The notes under the pieces were generated by a model. The model saw only the letters and a list, made by a program, of their open reading frames with translations, did not search any database and was not told the DNA's origin. From positions 2,487,501 through 2,551,500 of the forward strand of contig NC_056419.1 in the NCBI RefSeq assembly GCF_905147365.1: a stretch of DNA of 64,000 nucleotides, written 5' to 3'. Position 1 is the first letter of the stretch. Each line of letters begins with the position of its first letter. Made by a program: the position numbers and the translations under genes. The stretch comes from Aricia agestis. Its lineage: Eukaryota > Arthropoda > Insecta > Lepidoptera > Lycaenidae. Shown in pieces: positions 47,408-57,909 of the stretch.

Positions 47408-47618
47408 GTATTTTTGGATGATTATGCGTATATCGAAAAATATTATAATTTAAATGTTGGCTGGTATTCTTATAAAAATATATTTCAAATTGTGAAATGG
47501 CCACAAACTACAAATAATCAAAAAAATCTAGTAGATAATATGTAATAGTATTCTCTCTTATTATTTCTAATAATGACCATGTAGATACTAGATAATAATT
47601 AATATTATCGTGTTACAG

Positions 47619-47741
47619 CAACCAGCCGACCCTGAAACTCTCGGTAAGATCGAAACACTGTTGGCCAGTGAACAAGAGCTAAGAGGAAGAATCTCAGAGC
47701 TGGAGAGACGAGAGGCGGCATATTTGGAGATGCTGACTCAG
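47619..47741 (+). CDS. Coiled-coil gene exon (41 codons)
   Basis: Follows GTGTTACAG, precedes GTACGT; QPADPETLGKIETLLASEQE then RISELERREAAYLEMLTQ. Confidence 0.85.
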
Positions 47742-47947
47742 GTACGTTTGAACATGTCCAAAATTGTGATAATGATTATTGTATATCATCTTTATTAAAT
47801 CTAAAATGTACTGTTTAAGTTTCTAATAGCATTAATATCGAGAGGGGTAGTTACAACAGAAAATATACAAAGTCATGTGTAATAGTTCGAAAATATATTA
47901 ACTCATGGCAAGATTTGTTTAATTTTTTTTTTTTAAATCTATTTCAG

Positions 47948-48034
47948 GCCGACGACATGTGGGCAGAGATGGAAGGAGGCTACAAGAAGAGAATAGAGGA
48001 AGCGCAAAATACTGAGACTCAGTTGAAGACCAAG
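47948..48034 (+). CDS. Coiled-coil gene exon (29 codons)
   Basis: Follows TCTATTTCAG, precedes GTATGT; ADDMWAEMEGGYKKRIEEAQ. Confidence 0.85.
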
Positions 48035-48260
48035 GTATGTAAATTTTATCATTAATTGAATTTATAATCAAAATCATGTAATTAAAATCGCCTTACGCAT
48101 GCTTTTGATTTTCTTAAGAAACCTCTAAAGAAAATTCGACTATTTTTAGCTTTGATACACTTTTAAAATACTTATAGAATACTTTGTTTTTGCCAAAATG
48201 AAAGGGACATCAAAAAACAAAATATCTAAATACATATCAAAGACGAAGTTATTGTTGTAG

Positions 48261-48497
48261 GTGAAGACCCTAGAATCGGAGAGGGACCAATGGAAGAAAT
48301 GCCTAGAACCTCTGAAGAAGAAGCTACGTGAGGTGGAAGAATCGGAGTCAGGGATGAGGATAGCACTGGAGAAAGCGGAGAGAGACGCGACTACCCTGAA
48401 AAAGCAGAACGCTAACCTGACGGTTATGTTCGGGAAGGCCGATGCTGATGCCAGGAAATCGGAAGCGGCTTTCAAGACGCTGGAGAGTAAATTTAAA
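48261..48497 (+). CDS. Coiled-coil gene exon (79 codons)
   Basis: Follows TATTGTTGTAG, precedes GTAAGT; VKTLESERDQWKKCLEPLKK, continuous coiled coil. Confidence 0.85.
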
Positions 48498-48788
48498 GTA
48501 AGTGCATTAAAATAAATAGTTAGTCTTAGTTGACTTGTATGTAATAGAAGTAAAATCAGCAATACACGATAACCTTTAGGAACGCTATTCTATTGTATAT
48601 CATACTCATTTAACCTATAGGATAGTAAAAAAAAGCACACATTAGTAAATAGATGCTTTCGGTTAAAATCGTATTTATGACTTATTTAAATTAAGACGTT
48701 ATAGATATATTGAACAACAGTAAATAAATTGAAAGAAATATTTATTTCATAATATTCAATATTATAAATAGCGATGTTATGATTACAG

Positions 48789-48974
48789 AAGGAGATAGAA
48801 CAACTGAGGAAGATGAACAAACAGCTGGATCAAGATCTGAAGTCGCACCGTGAGATTTCGAGAAAGAGCGAAGTGAGTTTCGTGGCGGACCTAGATTGTA
48901 TCAGGAAAGAACTAACAAGAGCGTGTAAGAACAATCAGGAGTTGGAGGTCACTAACAGTGAATTGAAGGAGGAG
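48789..48974 (+). CDS. Coiled-coil gene exon (62 codons)
   Basis: Follows ATGATTACAG, precedes GTATGT; KEIEQLRKMNKQLDQDLKSH, coiled coil. Confidence 0.85.
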
Positions 48975-49697
48975 GTATGTATAACAGAGGGCTTATTAAT
49001 ACGGTGGCTTGGTGATTGTTTGATTATCGTTTAGAGCTATTTTACCATTAATAGGACCATTCTGTTGAAAACATAAAGGCCATTAATAAAATACGTAAAC
49101 GTATAATGACTCTAAACGAAATACTGATGGTTTTGAAAATACGTTTGATTAGAATGATTTTTTTGTCATTTACTACTTTCCTCTAGCAAAAATCTTAAAT
49201 TTGTTTCATTTTTATTGTATTTTAAGTTTGTATGCATGTAAAATTAAAAACGTGACGTGTTTTCTTAACTTCAGTAATAAGTTACATAACCTTGAGTGTT
49301 TTAAAATAAAAATCCTATTTATTGCTTGATTCTGTTTAAAGCTTATAATAGCACGGCACCTTGCGTTTGTGTTTTTTATATGGGAACTGATTCATTTCAT
49401 TTTGATTGCTGGAATCGTGAAGAGATTGAAATTTGAATCTAGCAATAACGATTAAATGGAAATACCGCAAGTTGCACTGAATTTTGAACTTATATTTTAA
49501 GCTGCACATTCTGCACATTTTCCACCCAAGCGAATATTCGCGGCAATAAATCGCTTATTAACAAAATGCTTTATGTGATGTGTCTAACAATATAACAATT
49601 AACAACGCATGAACGGTTTTCAATCTTACAAGAGCACGGTACGTGGAGTGTAAATAGCACAAACCAACCAACCACCTAAGGAGAAGTGTGTTCTCAG
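48975..49697. other. Intron; nothing recognised
   Basis: AT-rich, no bounded element. Confidence 0.5.
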
Positions 49698-50219
49698 GTT
49701 GAATCTCTGGAAAAGCAGCTTGCGATAACACAGAAAGCGCTGAACCAATGCAAGAGGAAATGTGACGATATGGTGAAGACTATGAGTCACGAGCTGTCAA
49801 TAAAGACAGAGGAATTGGAGGAACTAAGAAGCGAAACCATGAGGCAGTCCTTCCATTCGAGAGTGGATCTCAAACCAGAGAGAACGGAATACGTAGACGA
49901 GGGTTACTCCATATACACAGCGGTACCAAAGAAGACTGATTACAGCAGGATGCATCACAGCATGAGTTACATCACGGAATCCCGTTGTTCCTGTCCAGCC
50001 ATGAGGAACCAGCTAGTCAGCCAGCTGATTGAAGATCTATTCGATAGGATCCATAACACCGTCGATGAGGATCTAACTGCGCTGTGCAAGGACATCTCCC
50101 TAGTGAAAGGTCATGTTACTGAAGAGGCTAAAGCGAAAATAACGAATTATCTGCTAATGGCGATATCGAAGGAGCTCGTTAGATCCATAGGTGACGCTGA
50201 TGCTAAGACTGACAGTGAG
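49698..50219 (+). CDS. Coiled-coil gene exon (174 codons)
   Basis: Follows GTGTTCTCAG, precedes GTGAGT; phase 0. Begins in coiled coil (VESLEKQLAITQKALNQCKR), then a flexible Tyr/Ser segment (EGYSIYTAVPKKTDYSRMHH). It closes with a compact, probably helical block (CSCPAMRNQLVSQLIEDLFD, HNTVDEDLTALCKD). Confidence 0.85.
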
Positions 50220-50592
50220 GTGAGTCTGTTATGTATTAACAATGTTGACTAATGCGATGAGGTAAAGGGTTAACATTGCTCGAAATTAACTAAGTTAGGC
50301 AATAATACTGAATTGAGTATTAAGATATTGTTACGTTCTAGAGTTAAGTAAAAGTAACAATATTTAGTTACAGCTCTTAGGGAAGTGTTGGTGATAAAAT
50401 TCCAAAGTAGTAGGAATTATCTCACTAACACATCCCTAAGAATGCCAGCCCGTAAACTATTCTTTCATATGAGGGAGTGAGATTGTTCTTTTACGTGCTA
50501 GAATCTCGCAGAAAAAGTACTTTATAATAAATAACAACACCAAATTTCGATAGTCGTTTCAGTAGATTTGGAGCTATCCGATGCAAACAATC

Positions 50593-50761
<169 letters not shown>

Positions 50762-50900
50762 TTTAAGAACTAGACCATAACAAAATAGATTGAACCAGAT
50801 GACTGCGACATATAGGCTACCTTCATAAATTTAAGAACTACTATTAGTTTAATTTAATAACTACTTTTTAATAATTTTCATACATCACCGACTATCCCAG

Positions 50901-51071
50901 GAGTGGCGCGTATCAGCGGCGTGCGCTGCCGCGCGCTGCGGTGCGAGCCCGGGCAACGCGGGTGTAGTGCGCGGGGCGGCGCGGCTGGCGAGTGTAAGCG
51001 CAGCATGCGCTGCCGCGCGCCTCGCTGCCGCCGCACCTGCTCTGCAGCCACACGTGAAGCTGTGTCAGGAA
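50901..51071 (+). CDS. Coiled-coil gene, candidate GC-rich exon (57 codons)
   Basis: Follows ACTATCCCAG and precedes GTAAGT; open in phase 0 and compatible with both neighbours. The product is Ala/Arg/Cys-rich with a repeated VSAACAAR unit (EWRVSAACAARCGASPGNAG). Base composition is far more GC-rich than the surroundings. The acceptor has a weak pyrimidine tract, so the exon may be optional or spurious. Confidence 0.5.
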
Positions 51072-51495
51072 GTAAGTTTATTACATCTGCTGTGTCTTCA
51101 GCATTGTTAATTTCCTTCTTACCATGATTAAAATTGACCTTAACAACGACATAGATATCATTTTTATTTATGATTTGTGATTCACAAGACGTCACATCCC
51201 AATTCCCAACACAATCTGCTGTGATGTCAATCTTATAGGCTACATTGCTCTTTTGCGTTTTATTCTCGAAGTACGTCTACGCAATAAATCTTGTTCGTGT
51301 GGAATCATTACTGTACAAATTGCTACAACAGGGCACTGTGCAGCGTTAATGTTGCTACAACGCACCGTAACGCAACGAAACAATGTGGTTTCGTTCTATT
51401 GTGCGTCATGACAAACGACTTACAATTATGGTTTTTTTTCGTTATTAGCTTGGATCGAATTTTAAAATGTTTATTATAATAAATTTTTTTTTCAG
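51072..51495. other. Intron; nothing recognised
   Basis: AT-rich. Confidence 0.5.
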
Positions 51496-51564
51496 GAAGT
51501 TCTTGAGCACGGCGACGTTAAGATAATGGAGGAGCAGTTAGCTAATGCGATTGAGAGTATTGTT
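51496..51564 (+). CDS. Coiled-coil gene exon (23 codons)
   Basis: Follows TTTTTTTTCAG, precedes GTGAGT; EVLEHGDVKIMEEQLANAIE, phase 0. Confidence 0.8.
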
Positions 51565-51957
51565 GTGAGTATTCATTCGCTTGCCATTTATTTACTTATA
51601 TGAATGAACACGAAAAGACCGCGAAAAAAAGCGATAGCAAGAAATGCAAACTAACACAACGCCTATTTGGAGTAAAAGGCAGATAATCTAAGAAAACGAT
51701 GTAGCGATGCTGGCACATGTTTAATTAAAATGGTTACTATCAACCGTTCTTTTGCGGTTACGTCAATTGGATTAACGTAAACCACGCTTACTTGTGGAAA
51801 CGAGATAGCGATGAATAAAACAGATTGTAGCATAGACATATAGCATTATAGGTTTATGGATTGTAGTTTCGACAATGATAGGATTATTTTGATGAATGAA
51901 TTTCCTTTACCTTGATACCTTACCAATATTTTGATGAATGAATTACCTTTGTTACAG

Positions 51958-52014
51958 AATTGTCCATCTTGTGCGTTGGGCACAAATGCGATAGTATGGA
52001 GCACAGACGTGTAG
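51958..52014 (+). CDS. Coiled-coil gene, possible alternative last exon
   Basis: Follows CTTTGTTACAG and is open in phase 0 for 18 codons (NCPSCALGTNAIVWSTDV) to TAG at 52,012. Adds a CxxC motif. Could be a true alternative end or a chance acceptor. Confidence 0.35.
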   Translation, partial: NCPSCALGTNAIVWSTDV

Positions 52015-52412
52015 CGTCTGCAGAGTGCAGCAATAGTAGTATATGTAAGTATCACTTGAATATGTAGACTATGTAGATCATTTTTGATTCTTTAATTTTG
52101 AGCCTCGGTAAAATTATATTATAGCTAAGAATCATTATGTAACTCTTAAGGATACTGGCGATATAATTAATTTTAGGTTTTTCTCTACAGAATATTTTCG
52201 AATGTGAGATTGAATATTGTTTTTGTTTACATCGGAGTAACAGCTTTAACTAAAGATTATTTTAAACTTACTTAATAGTTAAGATATTTTTTATAAATAG
52301 TTAAGATAATTTTATAAAATGACTTCTTCTTTTTAAACAATTAAGTTATAATATCTATGTTTAGCTGTTAGCATAATAGCTTAATATTAATTTTCATGTT
52401 TGTTTGTTTCAG

Positions 52413-52433
52413 CGTACCTCCACCGACCTCTAG
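52413..52433 (+). CDS. Coiled-coil gene, last exon (6 codons + stop)
   Basis: Follows TTTGTTTCAG; RTSTDL then TAG. The usual short terminal exon; 3' UTR follows. Confidence 0.65.
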   Translation, partial: RTSTDL

Positions 52434-52657
52434 CTGGTGCCTTCGTAGTAGTAGAATGTATATTGTATCATACAGTAGGGTAACATAAGCGAAATATCGA
52501 ACAAATGTACCTTCTAATCGACTAAGCGAACTTTAATTTCTAATTTATATTTTCCGTGCCAATCGTGTTTGTATATAATATTTTGTCGAACGATTTTATT
52601 TTTGACTAATTCTCGTGTCACAAATCTAGATCTTTATGTTTTACGATCATGTAATTG

Positions 52658-52663
52658 ATTAAA
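52658..52663 (+). terminator. Possible polyadenylation signal (ATTAAA)
   Basis: ATTAAA 225 nt after the coiled-coil gene stop. Confidence 0.3.
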
Positions 52664-52942
52664 ATGAATATTTAATTATTAAGTTATTTTATTTTACACC
52701 CTCAAGGTATCTTCATTTAAAAAATATATTTGTCTTCTCCAATGTCTTCTTATCATTGACAAAATATGTCAATCAGATTGACATTTCAAATTCTGAATAT
52801 GGTGCTGAAAATACTCCAAATTACAAAGTGGATTACAGTTAGCACTATGCTAGTTATTTTCAATAGCCTATATCATCTAAATAATATCTTCTCAGGTACG
52901 AAAAAGCAAGAAAAGTCCTAGAAAGTTGCCAAGGATTTTAAA

Positions 52943-55360
52943 ATGAACACTACGGAGAATGTTCTACCTCTTTCCTGCTCATGTTCAAACTGTGACTGGA
53001 ATCTTTGCACCATGAAAACTAAATTGAGTAAAGACATCTTAATCTGTTGCTGTGGTGAAAACCCTAGATCCAAACAGCTTGTTTATACTTGCACCACTGG
53101 ATCTAAAAAAGCAACTATCAAACCCATAAAAGCATCAGAAACTTGTTGTCAACCTAAAGATGTAAAAAAATCTGGTTATGAAAAAGATGATAAAAAAGGT
53201 GGAAAGACCGAAAAGAAGAAAAATCTAAAAATGTTTGAAAAAGACAAGATTGATAAGCAAGAAAAGAAAAAGTCGCTCAAAAGTGAAAAAGTTGATTGTA
53301 TCTGTAAGGGTACCAAAGAAAAGCACAGCATATTCGGTACCAAAGCTAAAGCCGAAGTTAAGAAAAGCGACCTATATAGTAAAATTGAGGAAATATATAA
53401 GATATGTTGCTGTGAACTATGTAACTGTCCTTCCCCGCCTACGCCACAAGAAAAATCTAGTAGTGATGAAGATGAACGTAAAGCACAAAAGGTTTGCCTA
53501 TGTTTTGACAACCATAAGGAAGTTTCTGAAAGAAATAAAGATGATGCAGCATGTGAATGTGCCATGAAGTCTGAAACATTTAAACCCTGTCTTTGCGATG
53601 CCATTAATAAGAGGAGGGAAAGTACGACGCCTATACAATTATTGCCTCCGTCTTCGTGTGGACAAAACTTGGTCGATAAACAGTCTGGTACGATCAGCCC
53701 AAAGCCTGGAAAGCCAGGCTTAAACAGCCCAAGAACTTCAAAAGATGGTTTATCTAGTTCAAAACCTGATAAACAACCCAAAGAACTTAAGAATATGTCT
53801 CCCAAACCATCTTGCGGCCAAGCTAATAGTTCATGCAATGCAAAGCAAGAAAAAGAAGTCAAAATAATATTGCCTTCGCAAAAAGAAAAAAATCAACCTG
53901 AATCAGGTAAGGATCAATATCATGATGATCACAAAGAAGTTGATACAGAAGTCAAAAGTAGTGATTTTCCAATTTGTGACTGCGCGACACCTGTTGAGTC
54001 TTTAAGTTTGATCTGTTCATGTGCAGATAGCGACATTTCAGAAGATGGATTTCCTACATGTGCCTGTCAGCCCGATGATAAAAAAGAAGAAGAATGTCCA
54101 TGCGATCCTGGCGAGATGCCTACAACAAACTCTGATGAGATTACAGGTACCGAGGAAGGCATGTGCGAATGTACTACATGTGAGTGTATCGATTGTTCGA
54201 ATTCACGTATAAAGGCCGAAACTAAATACAAAGCAAAAGGTGGAACCAGAAAAACATGTAAATGTACAAACTGTTTAATGAGTACATGTCGCAAAGATAA
54301 CAAGAACTGTATATGTAAAAGAAAAAGAACTGATCCGAGCAAACAAAGAAAACATTCTCCACAAACAAAGAAGTATGACATTCATAGAACGTTACTTTGT
54401 GAGAATTTACCATTCAATAGAACAGCCAGTGAAAAAATCTGTAAAGCAGATAGACTATCTGCGCCTTGCTTATTTAAAGATAATAATCGTAAAGGCAGGC
54501 TGTGTGACTGTTATTTATGTAAAAATAATATCCATGAATATGAGAATATTCTCGGAGCAGTAGATCATTGTAAGTGTTCACCTTGTGAATGCCAGTTTTG
54601 CAACAAAAGTGATAACACAGGTTTAGGAAAAAATAAAGCCTGTCGATGCGCAAAATGCGAATGTATATCCTGTTCTAATTTTTGCGATTATCGTAAGCAA
54701 GACACCGATGGTACCAATAATAAAAGTCTGAAATATTCACGAGATAAGGCAAAATCAGACTGTAATGATATTTTATATGAAAATTTAACGTTGTTGAAAA
54801 GAGGTGAAATTTTATCAAATTTTAAAACCGATAAAGAACAACTTGTCAATGATCAACTAAGATTTGGACTAAACAAAGACTTGCCGTTGCCCTATGTAGT
54901 TATTGATGAAAAAATTCAAGTGATCAATATGAATGAAAATAAATTAGTATCTAAAAACTCAGTGAAGAAAAATAGTAAAGAGAAAATAAAGGCACATAAA
55001 AATGTAACTACAAAAAGAGGAAGTAATAAAAATAGTAAGGAATGTATTAATTTTCTAATACCTACTAACAGTGGATTTATTAAAAGGTTGACGTTACTTG
55101 AACCGGAAAGAATGGAATCAAAAATAACGAACAAAGAGGAGACAGTGCGAAATGTTAAAATATACGTTCAATTAAAAAATATTAGCGACAACGTCGACGA
55201 ATACATAAAACATTTGCAAAATCTCTTAGAAAAGTCCAAAAAAGACAATGAGAATTTCGAAAGCGTAGTAAAGAAAATAAAAAACGAAACAGTACCAAGA
55301 GTTTTAGAGTTAATGAAAAAGGAAAATTTCAAGAATCGAAGAATGCAACTACAGCAATAA
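52943..55360 (+). CDS. Cysteine-rich protein of unknown function, 805 aa
   Basis: Uninterrupted ORF; not recognised. The N-terminal two-thirds contain many short cysteine motifs of CxC and CxCxxC type: LSCSCSNCDWNLC at about 10-22, ICCCELCNC near 155, MCECTTCECIDC near 407, LCDCYLCKN near 520, CKCSPCECQFCNK near 544, and ACRCAKCECISC near 567. The last three blocks look like duplicated units. Between them lie Lys/Glu-rich and Ser/Pro-rich spacers. The C-terminus (about 735-800) lacks cysteine and looks helical or coiled. No signal peptide or membrane segment, so probably intracellular; metal binding is an inference. Codon use is AT-rich, unlike the GC-rich secreted gene next door. The ATG has A at -3 and lies about 510 bp after the coiled-coil gene. 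A 5' UTR intron ending at CTTCTCAG (about 52,898) is possible. Confidence 0.85.
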   Translation: MNTTENVLPLSCSCSNCDWNLCTMKTKLSKDILICCCGENPRSKQLVYTCTTGSKKATIKPIKASETCCQPKDVKKSGYEKDDKKGGKTEKKKNLKMFEKDKIDKQEKKKSLKSEKVDCICKGTKEKHSIFGTKAKAEVKKSDLYSKIEEIYKICCCELCNCPSPPTPQEKSSSDEDERKAQKVCLCFDNHKEVSERNKDDAACECAMKSETFKPCLCDAINKRRESTTPIQLLPPSSCGQNLVDKQSGTISPKPGKPGLNSPRTSKDGLSSSKPDKQPKELKNMSPKPSCGQANSSCNAKQEKEVKIILPSQKEKNQPESGKDQYHDDHKEVDTEVKSSDFPICDCATPVESLSLICSCADSDISEDGFPTCACQPDDKKEEECPCDPGEMPTTNSDEITGTEEGMCECTTCECIDCSNSRIKAETKYKAKGGTRKTCKCTNCLMSTCRKDNKNCICKRKRTDPSKQRKHSPQTKKYDIHRTLLCENLPFNRTASEKICKADRLSAPCLFKDNNRKGRLCDCYLCKNNIHEYENILGAVDHCKCSPCECQFCNKSDNTGLGKNKACRCAKCECISCSNFCDYRKQDTDGTNNKSLKYSRDKAKSDCNDILYENLTLLKRGEILSNFKTDKEQLVNDQLRFGLNKDLPLPYVVIDEKIQVINMNENKLVSKNSVKKNSKEKIKAHKNVTTKRGSNKNSKECINFLIPTNSGFIKRLTLLEPERMESKITNKEETVRNVKIYVQLKNISDNVDEYIKHLQNLLEKSKKDNENFESVVKKIKNETVPRVLELMKKENFKNRRMQLQQ

Positions 55361-55373
55361 ATTTTAAAATAAA
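55356..55373 (+). terminator. Two polyadenylation signals
   Basis: AATAAA overlaps the stop codon at 55,356-55,361 and another is at 55,368-55,373. Confidence 0.55.
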
Positions 55374-55547
55374 AGTGCCTGAGAGAATGATAATAGTTGT
55401 TTCATTTAATGAAGTAATTTTATTAGAGGCCCTGCGCTTAGCGAGGTCAGGCAAAAAAAGCTAAATTCTATTCACTAAACACATTCTTCGCAAGTCCTCT
55501 CTGGTGGAAACGCAGCCTCATGCCTGGTTTCTAAGGTTTGTCTGAAG

Positions 55548-55553
55548 TTTATT
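55548..55553 (-). terminator. Polyadenylation signal of the secreted-protein gene
   Basis: TTTATT on the plus strand (AATAAA on the minus), about 190 nt beyond the stop. Confidence 0.4.
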
Positions 55554-55739
55554 TATCTACTAGCGCTTTTAATTGGTTAACGTCAATGCTGTTGAATAGA
55601 TGCCCTTTGGCTAAAATATTAATCAGCACAGCAGTGCTGTTGAATAATTTTTTTTACAGAAAACCACTGAAAATTGGCATAAGACTATGGTGGGAATTTA
55701 TAGGTGGAATTAAACACAAAGCGCTAATTAGTCATATAT

Positions 55740-55971
55740 TTACAAAACGTGTTCGGGGTGGGAGGCGTCGGCGATGTAGTCAGTTCTGTAGACCTGGTCT
55801 CTGGAGTTGGTGTACTCGAAGAAGGCTTTGTTCAGGTCGTCGGAGTCTCCATCGAGGGCCAGGTCGAGGAGGAGGCTCTTCTCACCCTCGCTGATGCCGT
55901 ATTTGTATTGGTAGTTGTTGGTGGGGTGTTCCTTCTCCGTCTTGGCGCCGGTGGTCGGGTAACCCTCCTCG
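55740..55971 (-). CDS. Secreted protein exon 3 (main exon)
   Basis: On the minus strand it follows CACGTTCCAG. Its first base completes a Gly codon, then EEGYPTTGAKTEKEHPTNNY continues to TAA at 55,742-55,740. Antisense ORFs at 55,538-56,039 on the plus strand are shadows of this exon. Confidence 0.8.
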
Positions 55972-56021
55972 CTGGAACGTGGAGTTCAAATATAAGAGGG
56001 TGTTTAAGTCGGAATATAAAC

Positions 56022-56243
56022 GGAAAAACCCGGCGTTAAACAGCGCTTGCGCTATGTTTCGCCGAGTGAGTGAGTTTACCGGAGACCCAATCGCCTACCC
56101 TATTCCCTTCGCCCTCTCCTACCCTCTTAAAAGGCCGGCAACGCACCTGCAGCTCTTCTGATGTAGAGTGTCCATGGGCGACGGAAGTTGCTTTCCACCA
56201 GGTGACCCGTTTGCTCCTTTGTCCCCTTATATTATAAAAAAAA
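56022..56243 (+). mobile_element. SINE-like family A copy, 5'-truncated, in intron 2
   Basis: CGGCGTTAAACAGCGCTTGCG start, very short pyrimidine tract, 3' block with small deletions, short A tail. Confidence 0.75.
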
Positions 56244-56588
56244 CGTGCAATAGTAAGTATGGCCATTTGTAAGAAATGTTCGCATCCTTTCTCAAACTTA
56301 GGAAATCTTTAGAAGTTTGGACTGTATTATTTTGCGGAGTTTCGAAGATGAATACTTAGATAATTAATCATCTTATTGTATTTCCATGATACATAATATA
56401 TTATGCAAATAAGGCTAAATTTACAAAAAAAAATAGCACTTTATTCTCGACCACGCTCTAGCAAAAAACATTTTATTTAGCTCTAGGACAAAACAGTCGA
56501 AATCTCATGCCCTAATGCGTAAAATATTACGTAAACTCTATAAAAGGAAATTTACACGACCTTTATAATATGTACCTATGTTCATACG

Positions 56589-57240
56589 TCCATACTAATA
56601 TTAGGTATAAATGCGAAAGTGTGTCCGTCTGTCCGTCAGTTACCTCTTCACTCCCAAATCGCTGAACCGATTTTGATAAAATGTGGACTCCCGGGGAGGG
56701 ACATACATTTTATCCCGGAACAATTTTCCCGCGCGATAATCGAATTTTGACGCTACAGAATGGGGATTGTCCATTTTTTTTTAATTTTGATCATTACAAA
56801 AACATTTCGAGGAATAAGGTCAGTGATCGTTGTTCTGTATATAAACGAAAAAAATACCCATCAGTTACTTATATTTTTGAACAAATACGTTTAACCTTTG
56901 TTTGACCTTTAATGGCGTTAAATTAGCAATAAATTCGACCAACATTACGTTTCGAACTTTTGGTAAGCTTCTGGTATCAGCTTTCAAATAATGAGAACTT
57001 GTATTTGACGAACCAGCCATTATAAATAAGATTGAAAGGAAATTTAAAACATATGCAGAGGTCAATTGGCGGCCGATGATGACGTCAGAGCGAAACTTCA
57101 AAAATTTATTGAGAAAAAACTAGCCAATGAATTTCAAAATTATTTAATTTATATTCTTAAAATACCCTATTTTAACGAAAAAAAATATAAAAAGTGCATG
57201 TGATTTTTTTTGCACAATGCCCATTGCGGGCGTCATCTAG
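56589..57240 (+). mobile_element. Helitron-like element, about 652 bp
   Basis: TCCATACTAATATTAGG start, GTGTCCGTCTGTCCGTC and CTGAACCGATTTTGAT blocks, end TTGCGGGCGTCATCTAG followed by T. No coding. Confidence 0.55.
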
Positions 57241-57242
57241 TA

Positions 57243-57426
57243 CTTACAGTGTTTCCCAACCTTTTTCTGCCACGGACCCCTAGGAAATCATGTATAGTTT
57301 TTAGGAACCCCCTTAATAAAATAAACAGCAAAAAAATTTGATTATGTATGGTCCAGAGACGACACGACCATACGTATACTCGCGGACCCCCCCAGGGGTC
57401 CGCGGACCACAGGTTGGGAAACACTG
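57243..57426. mobile_element. hAT-type MITE inserted at a Helitron end
   Basis: CAGTGTTTCCCAACCTTTTT (57,247 on) and ...AGGTTGGGAAACACTG are inverted repeats. An 8-bp ATCTAGTA occurs at 57,235-57,242 and 57,427-57,434, with four extra bases (CTTA) at the left junction. The duplicated bases include the CTAG end of the preceding Helitron-like element. Confidence 0.75.
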
Positions 57427-57492
57427 ATCTAGTATATTATTTAAAATCACTCAATTATTATTCCACACTAGTAAAAGTTAAAACTTACTTAC

Positions 57493-57530
57493 CCAAGGGC
57501 CGAAGCCAGGGCTATTAAGGCACACAATAC
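57493..57530 (-). CDS. Secreted protein exon 2 (signal peptide)
   Basis: 38 nt between TTTTTTTCAG and GTAAGT on the minus strand; encodes VLCALIALASAL plus two bases of Gly. Confidence 0.75.
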
Positions 57531-57813
57531 CTGAAAAAAACCTTTTTTAGTAAACACATTGCTAATTAGAGGAGTTAATTACTTTCCAATATTTAAAAAA
57601 AAACCTAAAAGTTTTTACTTATTTGTAAATTGAATATTTTTTCACAATATTAACATTTTAGAACACAAGGTACTAATAACTAAGTATTTCAATTTTTTAT
57701 TCACTCTTTTTCAGTGCTATAATTTTTGAGAATTTATTCCAAACAAAAACACACTCCTAATGGTAAGAATATGATTTTAAATGTAAGTTTTAAAGCGGCG
57801 CAAGAAAACTCAC

Positions 57814-57828
57814 CAGAAGACAACGCAT
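57814..57828 (-). CDS. Secreted protein exon 1 (5 codons)
   Basis: ATG CGT TGT CTT CTG followed by GTGAGT on the minus strand; phase 0 into exon 2. Confidence 0.7.
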
Positions 57829-57877
57829 CTTTATATCCGACGACTAATAGAATACTCGAATTTTTCCTAAGCCATAC

Positions 57878-57886
57878 ATATTTATA
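57878..57886 (-). promoter_or_regulatory. Candidate TATA box of the secreted-protein gene
   Basis: Minus strand CGTATAAATATG about 50 nt upstream of the ATG. Confidence 0.4.
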
Positions 57887-57909
57887 CGATGTTTTTTTTA
57901 GTCTTTTTA

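Larger units (their letters stand above)
55740..57828 (-). other. Small secreted-protein gene (gene span, three coding exons)
   Basis: Minus-strand gene assembled from splice sites: exon 1 57,828-57,814, exon 2 57,530-57,493, exon 3 55,971-55,740. The product is 94 residues. The first 18 or so (MRCLLVLCALIALASALG) are a clear signal peptide, so the mature protein of about 76 residues is secreted. It is acidic and rich in Tyr, Asp, Glu and Asn (NNYQYKYGISEGEK, DLALDGDSDDLNKAFFEY, ASHPEHVL end). It has no cysteine after the signal and no R&R chitin-binding motif. The third codon position is strongly GC-rich, suggesting high expression. Intron 2 contains a SINE and a Helitron-like element with an hAT MITE at its end. 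Family not recognised. Confidence 0.75.

Noticed and set aside
53176..53862. 228-codon antisense ORF
   Set aside because: Shadow of the cysteine-rich gene on the opposite strand.
55538..56039. Plus-strand ORFs of 118 and 96 codons
   Set aside because: Antisense to exon 3 of the secreted-protein gene, whose splice sites and signal peptide are convincing.
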